57,431 bases of DNA from Photobacterium frigidiphilum (lineage in GTDB: Bacteria; Pseudomonadota; Gammaproteobacteria; Enterobacterales; Vibrionaceae), in contig NZ_PYMJ01000037.1 in the NCBI RefSeq assembly GCF_003025615.1, positions 1 through 57,431 on the forward strand, read 5' to 3'. This document shows, piece after piece, positions 43,560-52,562 of the stretch; position 1 is the stretch's first letter; each line of letters begins with the position of its first letter. Under the pieces are notes generated by a model, which worked only from the letters and a program-made list of their open reading frames with translations, had not been told where the DNA came from and ran no database searches. The position numbers and the translations under genes were made by a program.

Positions 43560-44738
43560 GTGAATATAAAATTATTGGGTAGCTCGTTAATCATTGCAGG
43601 TACCGCGCTGGGCGCAGGTATGTTAGCCATTCCAATGGTATTGGCGCAGTTTGGTCTTTTATGGGGCACCCTTTTGATGCTGGTGATTTGGTTGGGTACA
43701 ACCTACGCCGCATTGTTATTACTTGAAGCCAGTATTAAATCCGGTGGTGGCTTAGGCATGAACACCATTGCGCGTAAAACCTTGGGTAAAGGCGGCCAAC
43801 TGGTCACCAACGGTTTACTTTACGCGTTGTTAGTATGCTTATTGATGGCTTACATCATCGGAGCTGGTGATTTAGTGAAGAAGATGCTGCACGGTGTTGG
43901 CATTGAAATGTCGATGATGCAGACACAAATCTTGTTCACACTGGTTGCGGGCGTAGTTGTTGCCTCTGGTACTGCTGCTATCGATAAGGTTAACCGTCTG
44001 TTGTTTGCTGTGATGGTTGTAGTATTAGGTATCACGCTATTCTCGCTCGTGCCGACTATGTCTTTTGACCACCTTTTAGATGCGGCAAGTAATGATAAAG
44101 TTGAGCTAATAAAAACCAGTTCAGTGCTGTTCACTAGTTTTGGTTTCATGGTTGTGATTCCATCACTTGTAACCTATAACAGAGACGCGTCACACCGTGA
44201 TTTGCGTAACATGGTTCTCGTGGGTTCAGTGATTCCGTTGTTGTGTTACTTATTGTGGCTTTACGCGGTAGTCGGCAACTTGTCTGCTGAACAGTTGGTG
44301 AAGTTCTCGAATGTATCTGAATTGATTGCTGCATTGGGCACGCGTTTCAGTGGCATTCAAGTGATTCTGTCTACCTTCACAGGTCTAGCGTTACTGACGT
44401 CTTTCTTGGGTGTGGCGATGGCACTGTTTGATCAAAATGCAGATACATTTAAGCAAAATAAAGCCGTTACCTATGTACTTACCTTTATTTTCCCGTTAGT
44501 TGGCGCACTTTGGGCTGCTGATCAGTTCTTATCTGTATTGGGTTATGCTGGCTTTATTCTTGTGTTTTTGGCTATTTTTGTGCCAATGGCGATGACAATG
44601 AAACTGCGTAGTTTTGAAAAGCAAAAGTCAGCAGGGCATGAAGCAATGGCTGAAGCTTACCAAGCGGGTGGCGGTTCGATTGCTATGGGGCTTAGTTTCG
44701 TATTTGGTTGCTTCTTAATTGGTGCTCAGCTGGTATAA
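43560..44738 (+). CDS. Aromatic amino-acid permease (TyrP/Mtr/TnaB family)
   Basis: 392 residues, about 11 membrane helices, of the hydroxy/aromatic amino acid permease family. The start is GTG. It opens with KLLGSSLIIAGTALGAGMLAIPMVLAQFG, the helix-1 signature (I-x-A-G-T-A-x-G-A-G-M-L), followed by LLEASIKSGGGLGMNTIARKTLG near 57. Also visible: FGFMVVIPSLVTYN near 203 and TSFLGVAMALFDQNAD near 278. It imports tyrosine, tryptophan or phenylalanine with protons; TyrP is the nearest by overall look. The spacer from the Phe-rich ORF has no second gene. A TGTAAAC near 43531 resembles half a TyrR box; no full box was found. Confidence 0.83.
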   Translation: MNIKLLGSSLIIAGTALGAGMLAIPMVLAQFGLLWGTLLMLVIWLGTTYAALLLLEASIKSGGGLGMNTIARKTLGKGGQLVTNGLLYALLVCLLMAYIIGAGDLVKKMLHGVGIEMSMMQTQILFTLVAGVVVASGTAAIDKVNRLLFAVMVVVLGITLFSLVPTMSFDHLLDAASNDKVELIKTSSVLFTSFGFMVVIPSLVTYNRDASHRDLRNMVLVGSVIPLLCYLLWLYAVVGNLSAEQLVKFSNVSELIAALGTRFSGIQVILSTFTGLALLTSFLGVAMALFDQNADTFKQNKAVTYVLTFIFPLVGALWAADQFLSVLGYAGFILVFLAIFVPMAMTMKLRSFEKQKSAGHEAMAEAYQAGGGSIAMGLSFVFGCFLIGAQLV

Positions 44739-44787
44739 AGGGCTGCTAATTACTGATTGTAGAAGTAGTATGTGATCATATGAAGAA

Positions 44788-44818
44788 GGCGTTTATCGAA
44801 AGGTAAGCGTCTTTTTTT
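44788..44818 (+). terminator. Terminator of the aromatic permease gene
   Basis: GGCGTTTA pairs with TAAGCGTC (two G-U) around eight bases (TCGAAAGG), then CTTTTTTT. It lies 49 bp after the permease stop. Confidence 0.85.
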
Positions 44819-44935
44819 GTATTCTGAAAGTGTAAATAGGGAAAATGGGATGCGAAGAAGGCAGAGGTCTTTAACAAACAAGTAGAAATAAGAATGGATG
44901 TATTAATATGGGCTTTGAAGGAATAAAGAGGGAAA

Positions 44936-45017
44936 ATAGGGGTAATCAGTTTGACCGAACTGAAAATACCCCTATCTAATGGTAAACCTTTAAGTGACCG
45001 AAAAATAAAGGTTTACC
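44936..45017 (+). ncRNA. Twin hairpins in the leader of the Ap4A phosphorylase gene
   Basis: Hairpin 1 (44936-44975) has an ATAGGGGTA/TACCCCTAT stem and an inner CAGTT/AACTG stem. Hairpin 2 (44981-45017) has a 12-bp perfect GGTAAACCTTTA/TAAAGGTTTACC stem. They are five bases apart and each shows TGACCGAA at its loop. No T-run follows, so they do not look like terminators. The rest of the 555-bp stretch to the next gene (44739-45293) has a terminator at its start and no other gene. Confidence 0.45.
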
Positions 45018-45293
45018 GCTAAATCTTGCTCTTTTCCATGGAGTACGAAAACGGGTTCGTTGGAAAACAGCACTACTTAACTTGAAGCGGGAATCATACA
45101 AATTTTCATCCCAATCTGCTACAAAAGGCCTGAGTTTTGTCATTGCTACTTTTGATGAAAGTGTAAACTAAACAATACAGCTCAGTTTGAATACACCGAT
45201 CAAGCACGGAATCTTAGGTTGCTGCTTTGAACCCATGACAGCAGAGCAAACATGCTTTATGTTATTTCATCGGAAAATTAGAAGGATAAGGGT

Positions 45294-46097
45294 ATGTTTT
45301 GGACAAAAGCTGAGAAAGTTATTGAGCAAGCACTGGTCAATAATAATCTGCTACCCATTACAACCGAAGCGTGTGTGATCAACGAAGCTGGTATTGATTA
45401 CTTCGGGCATGTCGTAACACAGAACGCAGAACGTAAATTTCAGTCAGGTACGAAACAAGACAATCCTTTTCTGCCTTATGAAGAAGAAATGTTTGTCGCT
45501 GATGCTGGTGAAAGCCATGTTTGTTTACTGAATAAGTTCCCGGTTATATCTCCCCACCTGTTAATTTGTTCCCGTGAATTTGTTCCTCAAACATCGCCTT
45601 TAGAGTTACAGGATTTTTGCGCGTGGGTAATGGGTTTCGATAGTGACAATGTGTTAGGTTTTTATAATAGCGGAACGATGGCAGGCGCGAGCCAAGCCCA
45701 CCGTCATATGCAGCTTGTACAATCTTCTATTCCTTTAGAACACGCTATCATTAATCATGAACTACCGTTTAAACATCACTTGTATCAGTTTGACTCACTC
45801 AGTGGTGAGCGATTGTATTTGTGCTATTTAGCGGGATTAAGAGAGCTCGGTATACTGGATAAGAACGGCTTAACCAATGATAATAGCTTACCAAGCGAAC
45901 AAGTGTGTAAGCCATACAACTTACTACTGACTAAACACTGGATGTTAATGATCCCACGTTCTACTAATCAGATAAATGATGTGTTTGCGAATGGCATTAA
46001 CTACAGTGGTCGTTTTTTAGTGAAAGAGCCTGAACAACTGGCTTGGCTAAAGGAATACGGCATGATGCAGTTTTTGAAAGACTGTAGTCAGGGGTAG
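45294..46097 (+). CDS. Ap4A phosphorylase (ATP adenylyltransferase, HIT superfamily)
   Basis: 267 residues. The catalytic signature is NSGTMAGASQAHRHMQLV near 124, containing H-x-H-x-Q. Before it, NKFPVISPHLLICSREF near 81 is the conserved strand pair, and the C-terminal YNLLLTKHWMLMIPRS near 205 closes the domain. This is the APA1/APA2 type: it phosphorolyses diadenosine tetraphosphate to ATP and ADP, or works in reverse. AAGGATAAGGG precedes the ATG. It is a single gene, common in Vibrionaceae, where Ap4A hydrolase is also present. Control might act through the twin hairpins upstream. Confidence 0.85.
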   Translation: MFWTKAEKVIEQALVNNNLLPITTEACVINEAGIDYFGHVVTQNAERKFQSGTKQDNPFLPYEEEMFVADAGESHVCLLNKFPVISPHLLICSREFVPQTSPLELQDFCAWVMGFDSDNVLGFYNSGTMAGASQAHRHMQLVQSSIPLEHAIINHELPFKHHLYQFDSLSGERLYLCYLAGLRELGILDKNGLTNDNSLPSEQVCKPYNLLLTKHWMLMIPRSTNQINDVFANGINYSGRFLVKEPEQLAWLKEYGMMQFLKDCSQG

Positions 46098-46137
46098 CTT
46101 CTAGTTAATACCGCTAGAGAGAAGTAAGTGCAACGAA

Positions 46138-46167
46138 AAAGACCACACCGATACGGTCGTGGTCTTT
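46138..46167. terminator. Bidirectional terminator
   Basis: AAAGACCAC pairs perfectly with GTGGTCTTT around 12 bases containing CCG/CGG. It is placed between the convergent Ap4A phosphorylase and PcfJ-like genes. Confidence 0.85.
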
Positions 46168-46184
46168 AGGGCGACTATCGAAGG

Positions 46185-47351
46185 CTATAAATTCATGCGT
46201 TGCTTTTCACCTTCTAGCCATGCATAAAGAGTTTGCAGTGTTTCTTCAAGAGGGCGGCGATTACATTTTGCTTGCACTTGGTCTATTTCGTAATACTTAC
46301 GACCATCAGGGCGCCTTATCATCCTCACACCCATCGTGACACGCTCTGGCGCAGTGACTTTGAATACTTGATATTCATCGTTTAATACTCGTGCATGGTA
46401 AGCGCCTACACAGTGGCGCTGTTCTTCACCTTCATCACGTAATTCGAAATAGCTTGTTAACGGCTGAATATATTCAGTACCAGTAAAGACTATCTGATAC
46501 GGCTTTTTATGGGTCGGACACGGTACATAGTGCTTACGGTTTTGAGCTCGAATCCAGCTATCGTGTAATGTTGAAACATCTTCGATGGTGCGTAACTTAC
46601 GTAAATAACGCATAGGTTCAGCTAAACCTAAATTAACCCCCATCATTAATGTGTCATTGAGTAACGTTGGCAGTTTAACCCTGCTTTTGAGCTTGCTCTC
46701 AGATAAATTAATCGCAAGGTTTGATCCGGTTAACCCCGGTAATACCATATCAAGCTGTAATGACTGATGAGTAATAATAGGGTAATGGCTAAACAGACGG
46801 TAACGTTCAGCAATTGGATGCAATAGACGTGTTACTAAGGTATGGCTTGAACGCGTATCAAATGTAATATCGAGACGATCTAAAAAGCGCAATGCTGCTT
46901 TGCTGTGCGAAAAGCCGAGTATACGTAAGATTTCTCGTTGACCGTATTGGCAAAGCTCTAACGATTTTTCACGATCTAAAGGGTATTCATTGCAGATTAA
47001 ATACAATAGAGCAGGGCGCAATTCAAGAAGCTGACGAGCATTTCTATTGGAAGCTGCCAAGCTCAGCATATAAATTGAAGTTTCAGGGAATGGCTTTACA
47101 CGGTCTACAAGTAGCGGAGGAATAGAAGCAATCCATTCATCACCACCAGGAGTAAAGGCGATTTGATCGATAGAAAAACCAATATTTCCTTCTAACGATT
47201 CAATATCACCATTCGTGTATTCGCGCTTTAAAAGTAATTGCTGATCCCACGGCCATAATTTTAGGCTGAATTTAAAACCAAACGGTGTTAAATCGAGAAC
47301 CAGAACTTGGCTTTCATCATTGATTGTTTGCGTGTCTTCAGCTAATCGCAT
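46185..47351 (-). CDS. PcfJ-like domain protein
   Basis: 388 residues. The C-terminal third matches the PcfJ-like domain: LRDEGEEQRHCVGAYHARV near 306 (the E-x-x-x-HCV-x-x-Y signature), a VTMGVRMIRRPDGRKYYEIDQVQAKCN stretch near 335 and RRPLEETLQTLYAW. The first 280 residues are an unrecognised helical region. PcfJ proteins were named from enterococcal conjugation plasmids, but stand-alone relatives are widespread on proteobacterial chromosomes and their function is unknown. No mobile-element genes lie next to it, so a conjugation role is not supported. Confidence 0.68.
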   Translation of the reverse strand: MRLAEDTQTINDESQVLVLDLTPFGFKFSLKLWPWDQQLLLKREYTNGDIESLEGNIGFSIDQIAFTPGGDEWIASIPPLLVDRVKPFPETSIYMLSLAASNRNARQLLELRPALLYLICNEYPLDREKSLELCQYGQREILRILGFSHSKAALRFLDRLDITFDTRSSHTLVTRLLHPIAERYRLFSHYPIITHQSLQLDMVLPGLTGSNLAINLSESKLKSRVKLPTLLNDTLMMGVNLGLAEPMRYLRKLRTIEDVSTLHDSWIRAQNRKHYVPCPTHKKPYQIVFTGTEYIQPLTSYFELRDEGEEQRHCVGAYHARVLNDEYQVFKVTAPERVTMGVRMIRRPDGRKYYEIDQVQAKCNRRPLEETLQTLYAWLEGEKQRMNL

Positions 47352-47446
47352 TGTTCTGTCATTATGTTATTTATCTGAATTAAATCCCAGCGAGAATAGT
47401 ACCTAGGATGCTTATATGCCCATTCAAGATGAAGGTTATCTCTGAT

Positions 47447-47474
47447 GCAAGAGTCTTGATGTAGCTTGGGTATA
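47447..47474. repeat. Degenerate end of the TATACCCAAG repeat
   Basis: The segment ends in GTAGCTTGGGTATA, like the right end of the 266-bp element. A weak matching left end (TCAAGATGAAGG) is seen at 47424-47435. The copy is decayed and sits between two minus-strand genes. Confidence 0.45.
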
Positions 47475-47547
47475 GATACTAACAAAAATTAAGCGTATTT
47501 CTACGAATTAAATAGACATTTTTGTCAATGTATTGTTATTTTTATCG

Positions 47548-48069
47548 TTACATTCTAACGACAGTTAAAAAACGTTTGGGATAGCCACTTTTATAATAAT
47601 TCGTTTCCGTTACACCGAAGTGCTTCTGCGATGATGAACTATGCACAAACTTGATTGAATCATTCTTTATTTCTGAAATGATTCCTGCGTGACCAGGTTT
47701 TCGTACACTAGGGTTTGTTCCTGTAAAAACAATTAAATCGCCGACTTGAGCATCTTTTAACGTCACTGATTGTGTGAATAGTTGAGGATACTCTGACGTC
47801 GTTCTTGGAATTTTAATGCTGTAATTATTATATATATAATGAATAAAGCCCGAGCAATCAAAGCCTTTTGGTGTAGACCCGCCCCATACATATTTTGTAC
47901 CGATAAAACTACGTGCATAACTGACCATTTCTTGCTCATTATTTATTGGGCTATTAGCCGTTAAGTTTTGAGCTGCTGATATTGAAGACGCATTAGGGCT
48001 TTGACAGGCTGTTATAAACATAAGCGTAATAATACAGAATGAAAACTTAAAAGAATTTGGGGTGTTCAT
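47548..48069 (-). CDS. NlpC/P60 cell-wall hydrolase, lipoprotein
   Basis: 173 residues. The lipoprotein signal has a lipobox FITAC (Cys 22). The NlpC/P60 domain has the full triad: the Cys in KGFDCSGFIHYIYN near 85, the His in KPGHAGIISEI near 137 and a second His in KFVHSSSSQKH near 150. It would cut peptide cross-links in peptidoglycan from the membrane side. It resembles E. coli Spr/MepS and NlpC in layout. It has no operon partner in its direction. Confidence 0.88.
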   Translation of the reverse strand: MNTPNSFKFSFCIITLMFITACQSPNASSISAAQNLTANSPINNEQEMVSYARSFIGTKYVWGGSTPKGFDCSGFIHYIYNNYSIKIPRTTSEYPQLFTQSVTLKDAQVGDLIVFTGTNPSVRKPGHAGIISEIKNDSIKFVHSSSSQKHFGVTETNYYKSGYPKRFLTVVRM

Positions 48070-48470
48070 TTTAATATGTTCTTATATGTTATAAAAATAA
48101 TGATTTAAGTCTGAAAAAAGTTATCTCTTAAATCCCTTTAAAATTGTAAAAATGCGGTATTAGTGCAAGACATTAATAGCATTGAAGATAGACTATCTAA
48201 CGAAATAGTTGCACTTAATTTATTACCGCAGCTTATAAAGTCAGCTCCTGATGTGATTAGTTTTATCTTCTACATGATAATTTATAAAATGGTAGAGGAT
48301 AATCTTGATAGTGGTAATGTTAACTACGTGGTACACGTGTTTCTGTACTTTTCGTCTATAACTTAGAGTGATACTGTATAAAAAATGGTAGTCTAAGTGC
48401 TTAAATAAATAGGCGTTTATGCCGTTTTTATGGTCATTTGACCGATGGTTCATTTTTAGAGGCGTGTGAG
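48070..48470. other. Gene-poor stretch before the binding-protein gene
   Basis: About 400 AT-rich bases between divergent genes. A 67-codon frame from GTG 48163 to 48366 has no good ribosome-binding site and no family resemblance. No terminator or clear operator was found. Confidence 0.4.
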
Positions 48471-49658
48471 TTGACCGTTTTTCGCCGTTTTATATTGATG
48501 TTAGTAGCCTTAATACTAGGCACTCTTACCTCACAACCCGCTTTTGCGGCAGATATTACTATTTGGTATTCACATCAGTCCTCGCGATTTGTTGAAGGTT
48601 TAGTGCAGCGTTTTGAGCAAGAAACTGGCATTCAAGTGTCGCTAGTCCAGTTTAAGCCGAGTAAAATTAAAGCAGAACTTTTGCTCGGGGCTCAATACGG
48701 TGGCGTGCCGGATCTCGCTTTAGTACCGTCTGATTTTTTGGGTCTTTACCGGCAAATGCGATTAGAGCCAGTTTTGAAACAGTGGTTGAGTACTGACCTT
48801 AGCGAAGATGCATTAAAAACGGCTAAAGTCGATGATGCTTATTGGGGGGTGCCTGTTATTCAAGGTAACCACTTAATGTTGTTTTATAATAAAAAGTTTG
48901 TCGAAGAACCCGTAGCTAGTTGGCAAGAATTGATAAAAACATCTCAGCAATATCGAGATAATAACCTTATGCCAATTGGCTGGAATTATACTGATATGTA
49001 CTTTTTCATGCCATTTCTATTCGCTTTTAATGGGCAACCACTAGATGGCGATATGATTACTTTAGATACACCTGAAATGGTTGAAGCACTTGATTACTAT
49101 CAACAACTCGCTGTTCAGCAAGTTGTTGATAAAAAATGTAATTATAATTGCTCCCAGCAACGCTTGATTAAAGGTGAAGAAGCTTATGCAATTAATGGTG
49201 ATTGGGCATATCAAGACTTAAAAGATGAAATGGGTGATGATTTAGGTGTCGCATTGTTGCCAACACTTAACAGCAAACCTATGTATTCAATGAAAAGTAC
49301 GTTTGTCTTTACCCTTCCTGGTAAATTGACAAAAAACAGTGAGAGGGAAAATAGAATTGCAGCTTTCCTAACATTTGTTCAGCGTGAAGATAATCAAAAG
49401 TGGGTCTACCAAAATTATCATTTATTGCCTGTTCATCAAGCTTTATTTCAACAGGTCGTTTCTCAAGCAAAAGGTGATGAATTAGTGTTATTACAGCAGC
49501 TACAATTTGCTAAGCCGATGTCATCGGAAACAAACATGGCTATTGTTTGGGCTGCAATGGAAAAAGGTTATCAGCGGTTTAAAGATGGTTTATCAGCTAA
49601 AGAATCAGCACGGTACATGCAGAAGGTCGCAGATAAACAGAGCAAGCGGTTACGATGA
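48471..49658 (+). CDS. ABC-type solute-binding protein, solitary (family 1)
   Basis: About 395 residues. TTG 48471 with AGAGG eight bases upstream is the likely start; it leads directly to a signal peptide ending PAFA (about 25). The mature part is a family-1 (MalE-like) binding protein: ITIWYSHQSSRFVEGLVQRF at its start, YGGVPDLALVP near 77, YWGVPVIQGNHLMLFYNK near 125 and GEEAYAINGDWAYQDL near 243. Two Cys (NYNCSQQ) could form a disulfide. No ABC permease or ATPase is nearby; instead it overlaps the ATG of a diguanylate cyclase by 4 bp. It probably delivers a ligand-bound signal to that sensor rather than to a transporter. Confidence 0.82.
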   Translation: MTVFRRFILMLVALILGTLTSQPAFAADITIWYSHQSSRFVEGLVQRFEQETGIQVSLVQFKPSKIKAELLLGAQYGGVPDLALVPSDFLGLYRQMRLEPVLKQWLSTDLSEDALKTAKVDDAYWGVPVIQGNHLMLFYNKKFVEEPVASWQELIKTSQQYRDNNLMPIGWNYTDMYFFMPFLFAFNGQPLDGDMITLDTPEMVEALDYYQQLAVQQVVDKKCNYNCSQQRLIKGEEAYAINGDWAYQDLKDEMGDDLGVALLPTLNSKPMYSMKSTFVFTLPGKLTKNSERENRIAAFLTFVQREDNQKWVYQNYHLLPVHQALFQQVVSQAKGDELVLLQQLQFAKPMSSETNMAIVWAAMEKGYQRFKDGLSAKESARYMQKVADKQSKRLR

Positions 49659-51763
49659 AAATGAAATTACGGCTAAAGTATTCTCTCGCATCATTAATGA
49701 TATTTATCGCAGTGATACCTGCGGTTATTGTTGGTGGTCTACTACTTAAACAGCAGACTGAAATTGAAACCAATTATCAGCGAGAAAAACTTGAGCGCTT
49801 AAGCAGCACATTAAGACAGGAATTTAACTATCGCTTTTATGTTTTATCAACCAGCTTAGATGTACTTTCTAGAGATCGCTTATTAGTTCAAGCGATGGAC
49901 GACTTTTTTCTCACAAGTCATGTGCGTGAAACATTAGAGCCGTTAGTGAGTAAGGTGCCTTTAGTTGAATCGGCTTATTTGATTGATAGCGATTGGGAAG
50001 AGGTTGAGAATTACAACGGAATTACGAGTCAATCTAATTTCAATGAAATAATGCGCTATCTTGATGAACAATATGAAAAAAAGCTTTTAGAAAACGGCTA
50101 TCAGTGGCTATTTACTTATGTCGATAAAAACCTCGTTTTAAATGAAGATAACCCCTCTGATGATGGGCTTATTGTTGTTGACCCCATTTATTCTTCAGTA
50201 TTATCTGATGGGCTGCAAAGAAAACCGGTTGGATATTTAGTTGTAGTCATTCCGACTGAAAATATTAGTAAAATGTTGAAAATGTATTTGACTGGCGATG
50301 AAAAGGTTACGTTTTTACGTAATGAAAAAGAAATCTTGAATATTAAATCTGATGGGTCTTTGGGGAGTAACGGGTTACTAACGTTAAACCAAAAAATTAA
50401 AATTGATAGTGATTTAATTTCGAACCCGCTTGAATACGAGGTTAAGATCTCGATGGATAAAAAACCGGAAGAGGATAAATTTACCCATTCGCTTCAGATT
50501 ATTTCTATTGTGGGTATCTGTATGGTTATTGTCGGCATATTTGGTGCAGCGATAACCTATCGTTGGGTAACGCGTCCTTTGGCTGCTTTGATGGTAATGG
50601 TAAGGTCGTACTCTCGTGGTGATTATGATCAGCGTGAGCGTAAGTTGCGCTTTTCTGAATTCTATCAAGTCGGGGAGTTATTTCATGAAATGGCAACGAC
50701 GATTGAAGAGCAGCTTGAAGATTTAGCCTCAAAAAATACAGAGCTAAAACAGGCCAATAACCAGAAAGAAAAATATAATCGTCAGCTGATCAATTTTAAT
50801 GACAAATTAGAAAAAAAGGTAGAGGAGAAAACAGAAGAATTAACGCTATCGCTTGAGCGAGAAGAAAGGCGCCGTGACATATTGAAATCCTTATTGGCGT
50901 TTAGCTCAAAGCTGCAGCAAGATGATATTAAATCGGTTGTGTTAGCTCAAGTTTCAAGCCTGTATCCTGAAGCTAATTGGGCACTAAAATTGAGTAAGCT
51001 CGACAATGACCAATGGCAATCAGACGGTATTGTTGAGTCTGCGTTATCTAAAGTGGATGCGGTTCAAAATAAAAAAGAATACTTTTTTATTCCAGAAATT
51101 AAATCATTACGCTGTTTCAATTTGATTGATTCTTCAGGGCAATTGTTAGGGTGTCTTATAATGAAAAGCGAGACGTTAGCAAGAACTGATTTCGAAATTG
51201 TTTCATTATTTGCACGTCAACTTTCCTCAGTAATTGAAGGACGAATATTAAATGCTGAACTTGAACGCATTGCCGTAACCGACGCATTAACAGAGTTACC
51301 CAATAGAAAAGCATTTGATAACGATTTTAATAACCATACAGAGCGATTAAAGCGTTACCCCGATCGACAATTTGGTTTATTTATTATTGACGTAAATAAG
51401 CTTAAACAAGTTAATGATGAATTTGGTCATTATGTGGGCGATGAATTACTAAAAGCAGTATCAGAATTATTGATAGGTGCTTGTCGTCAAACAGATAGAG
51501 TCTATCGTTTAGGTGGTGATGAATTCGCTATTTTGTTAGATGAAGGTCGCGAACAAGCTTGTCGTCACTTGGCTGCACGTCTGGAAGGTGTTCGAGGTCA
51601 TACCTTTACGCAGATAGAAACGGGTGAGCTATTACCAATTCATTTTGCTTTAGGCTGGCTGAGCAGTGAAAGTATGTCCCCTGAAAAGATGTTCCAAGAA
51701 GCAGATAAAGCGATGTATGAAGATAAACAAGCCTACCGTAGTAATGACAGCGACCAGCCTTAA
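49655..51763 (+). CDS. Membrane diguanylate cyclase with periplasmic sensor (Cache-HAMP-GGDEF)
   Basis: 702 residues: membrane helix 1 (about 9-31), a periplasmic region of about 250 residues that looks like a double Cache domain, helix 2 (about 270-292), a HAMP segment (YRWVTRPLAALMVMV near 299), coiled coil (about 345-405), a GAF-like segment (about 410-535) and the GGDEF domain. The active site reads RLGGDEFA near 616 and the inhibitory RxxD motif (RQTD) lies five residues before it, so synthesis of c-di-GMP with product inhibition is expected. The 4-bp overlap with the binding-protein gene indicates partner co-translation, as in NspS-MbaA-like systems. The signal molecule is unknown. Confidence 0.85.
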   Translation: MKMKLRLKYSLASLMIFIAVIPAVIVGGLLLKQQTEIETNYQREKLERLSSTLRQEFNYRFYVLSTSLDVLSRDRLLVQAMDDFFLTSHVRETLEPLVSKVPLVESAYLIDSDWEEVENYNGITSQSNFNEIMRYLDEQYEKKLLENGYQWLFTYVDKNLVLNEDNPSDDGLIVVDPIYSSVLSDGLQRKPVGYLVVVIPTENISKMLKMYLTGDEKVTFLRNEKEILNIKSDGSLGSNGLLTLNQKIKIDSDLISNPLEYEVKISMDKKPEEDKFTHSLQIISIVGICMVIVGIFGAAITYRWVTRPLAALMVMVRSYSRGDYDQRERKLRFSEFYQVGELFHEMATTIEEQLEDLASKNTELKQANNQKEKYNRQLINFNDKLEKKVEEKTEELTLSLEREERRRDILKSLLAFSSKLQQDDIKSVVLAQVSSLYPEANWALKLSKLDNDQWQSDGIVESALSKVDAVQNKKEYFFIPEIKSLRCFNLIDSSGQLLGCLIMKSETLARTDFEIVSLFARQLSSVIEGRILNAELERIAVTDALTELPNRKAFDNDFNNHTERLKRYPDRQFGLFIIDVNKLKQVNDEFGHYVGDELLKAVSELLIGACRQTDRVYRLGGDEFAILLDEGREQACRHLAARLEGVRGHTFTQIETGELLPIHFALGWLSSESMSPEKMFQEADKAMYEDKQAYRSNDSDQP

Positions 51764-51776
51764 TAAAACCACCCTG

Positions 51777-52042
51777 TATACCCAAGTTACCTCAAGATGC
51801 TCGTTTCAGCGAGAATTTGCTGGGCTTTAGGCAAGGCACTTATTTATAGACCTAGTCATTCTACGTTGAAAAGAAGTAACACCGCATAGAGCACAGCAAA
51901 ACTCGCCCTTCGGGAGTGATTCAGCGTATCTACTTCTGTGTCAAATGTGCTTAAAAGGGAATGCCATTCCTACACACATTTTCCTTGAATTAAATCCGCT
52001 GATATCACTCTGAATCCTGCATCTTGAGGTAGCTTGGGTATA
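51777..52042. mobile_element. 266-bp MITE-like element with 24-bp inverted ends
   Basis: The left end (51777-51800, TATACCCAAG...CTCAAGATGC) and right end (52019-52042) are inverted copies with 23 of 24 matches. The interior has no ORF but contains short inverted stretches (CGCCCTTCGGGAG; GGAATGCCATTCC). Solo or minimal copies occur at 30214, 33245 and 47447, so this is a dispersed, probably non-autonomous family. It fills most of the gap between the diguanylate cyclase and the methyltransferase genes (51764-52088). Confidence 0.7.
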
Positions 52043-52088
52043 TAAGATTTATAAAAAATGCAGATACAAGGTGGTTTTTAACAGCTTT

Positions 52089-52562
52089 CTAGTGGTTAGA
52101 AAACTCTTCGCCTCTTTCAATTTTAGCCATGCGATCATAAAGGATAACATTGACTGCAGCAGCTAAATTCATGCAACCTTTGGTTGGTACATAAATTGTA
52201 TCGCGACAAAAATCTGTGATCTCTTTTTTTAACGTACCGTCTTCTGGTCCAAAAATATAGAATGCGCGCTCAGGGTGCTTATATTCTGGTAGTGGCTTTG
52301 CGCCTTCTATCAGATCAACAGCAACAGGCGTACAACCAACAGGAATGATGTCTTTTAACTCTTTAACACCAATCAGTGGAATATTATTGATGACATTTTT
52401 CGTATCGGTACAGAATTGCTTAGCAAGGTCATAACGTGTGCCAGTATAAAAAACAGAGTTAACACCATAACAGCCAGACGCGCGTAAAACGGAGCCAACA
52501 TTTTCTGGTGTCTTTGGATTAAACAGACCTATGCAACTGTAACCTTTACTTTTTTTGCTCAT
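52089..52562 (-). CDS. SpoU-family (TrmH-like) RNA 2'-O-methyltransferase
   Basis: About 157 residues, a minimal SPOUT enzyme with the three knot motifs: NPKTPENVGSVLRASG near 14 (motif 1, with the catalytic Arg), FYIFGPEDGTL near 105 (motif 2) and VPTKGCMNLAAAVNVILYDR near 130 (motif 3). It would methylate the 2'-O of a ribose in tRNA or rRNA, in the manner of TrmL (CspR), which has similar size; the target is not certain. The frame begins three codons earlier at another ATG. No operon partner. Confidence 0.85.
   Translation of the reverse strand: MSKKSKGYSCIGLFNPKTPENVGSVLRASGCYGVNSVFYTGTRYDLAKQFCTDTKNVINNIPLIGVKELKDIIPVGCTPVAVDLIEGAKPLPEYKHPERAFYIFGPEDGTLKKEITDFCRDTIYVPTKGCMNLAAAVNVILYDRMAKIERGEEFSNH

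Noticed and set aside
45187..45378. 63-codon frame overlapping the start of the Ap4A phosphorylase gene
   Set aside because: It overlaps a well-supported gene in another frame and has no family resemblance.
46185..47351. PcfJ-like gene as evidence for a conjugative element
   Set aside because: No relaxase, type IV secretion or integrase genes are nearby.
48163..48366. 67-codon frame in the gap before the binding-protein gene
   Set aside because: GTG start, no ribosome-binding site, no recognisable similarity and AT-rich composition like a non-coding region.
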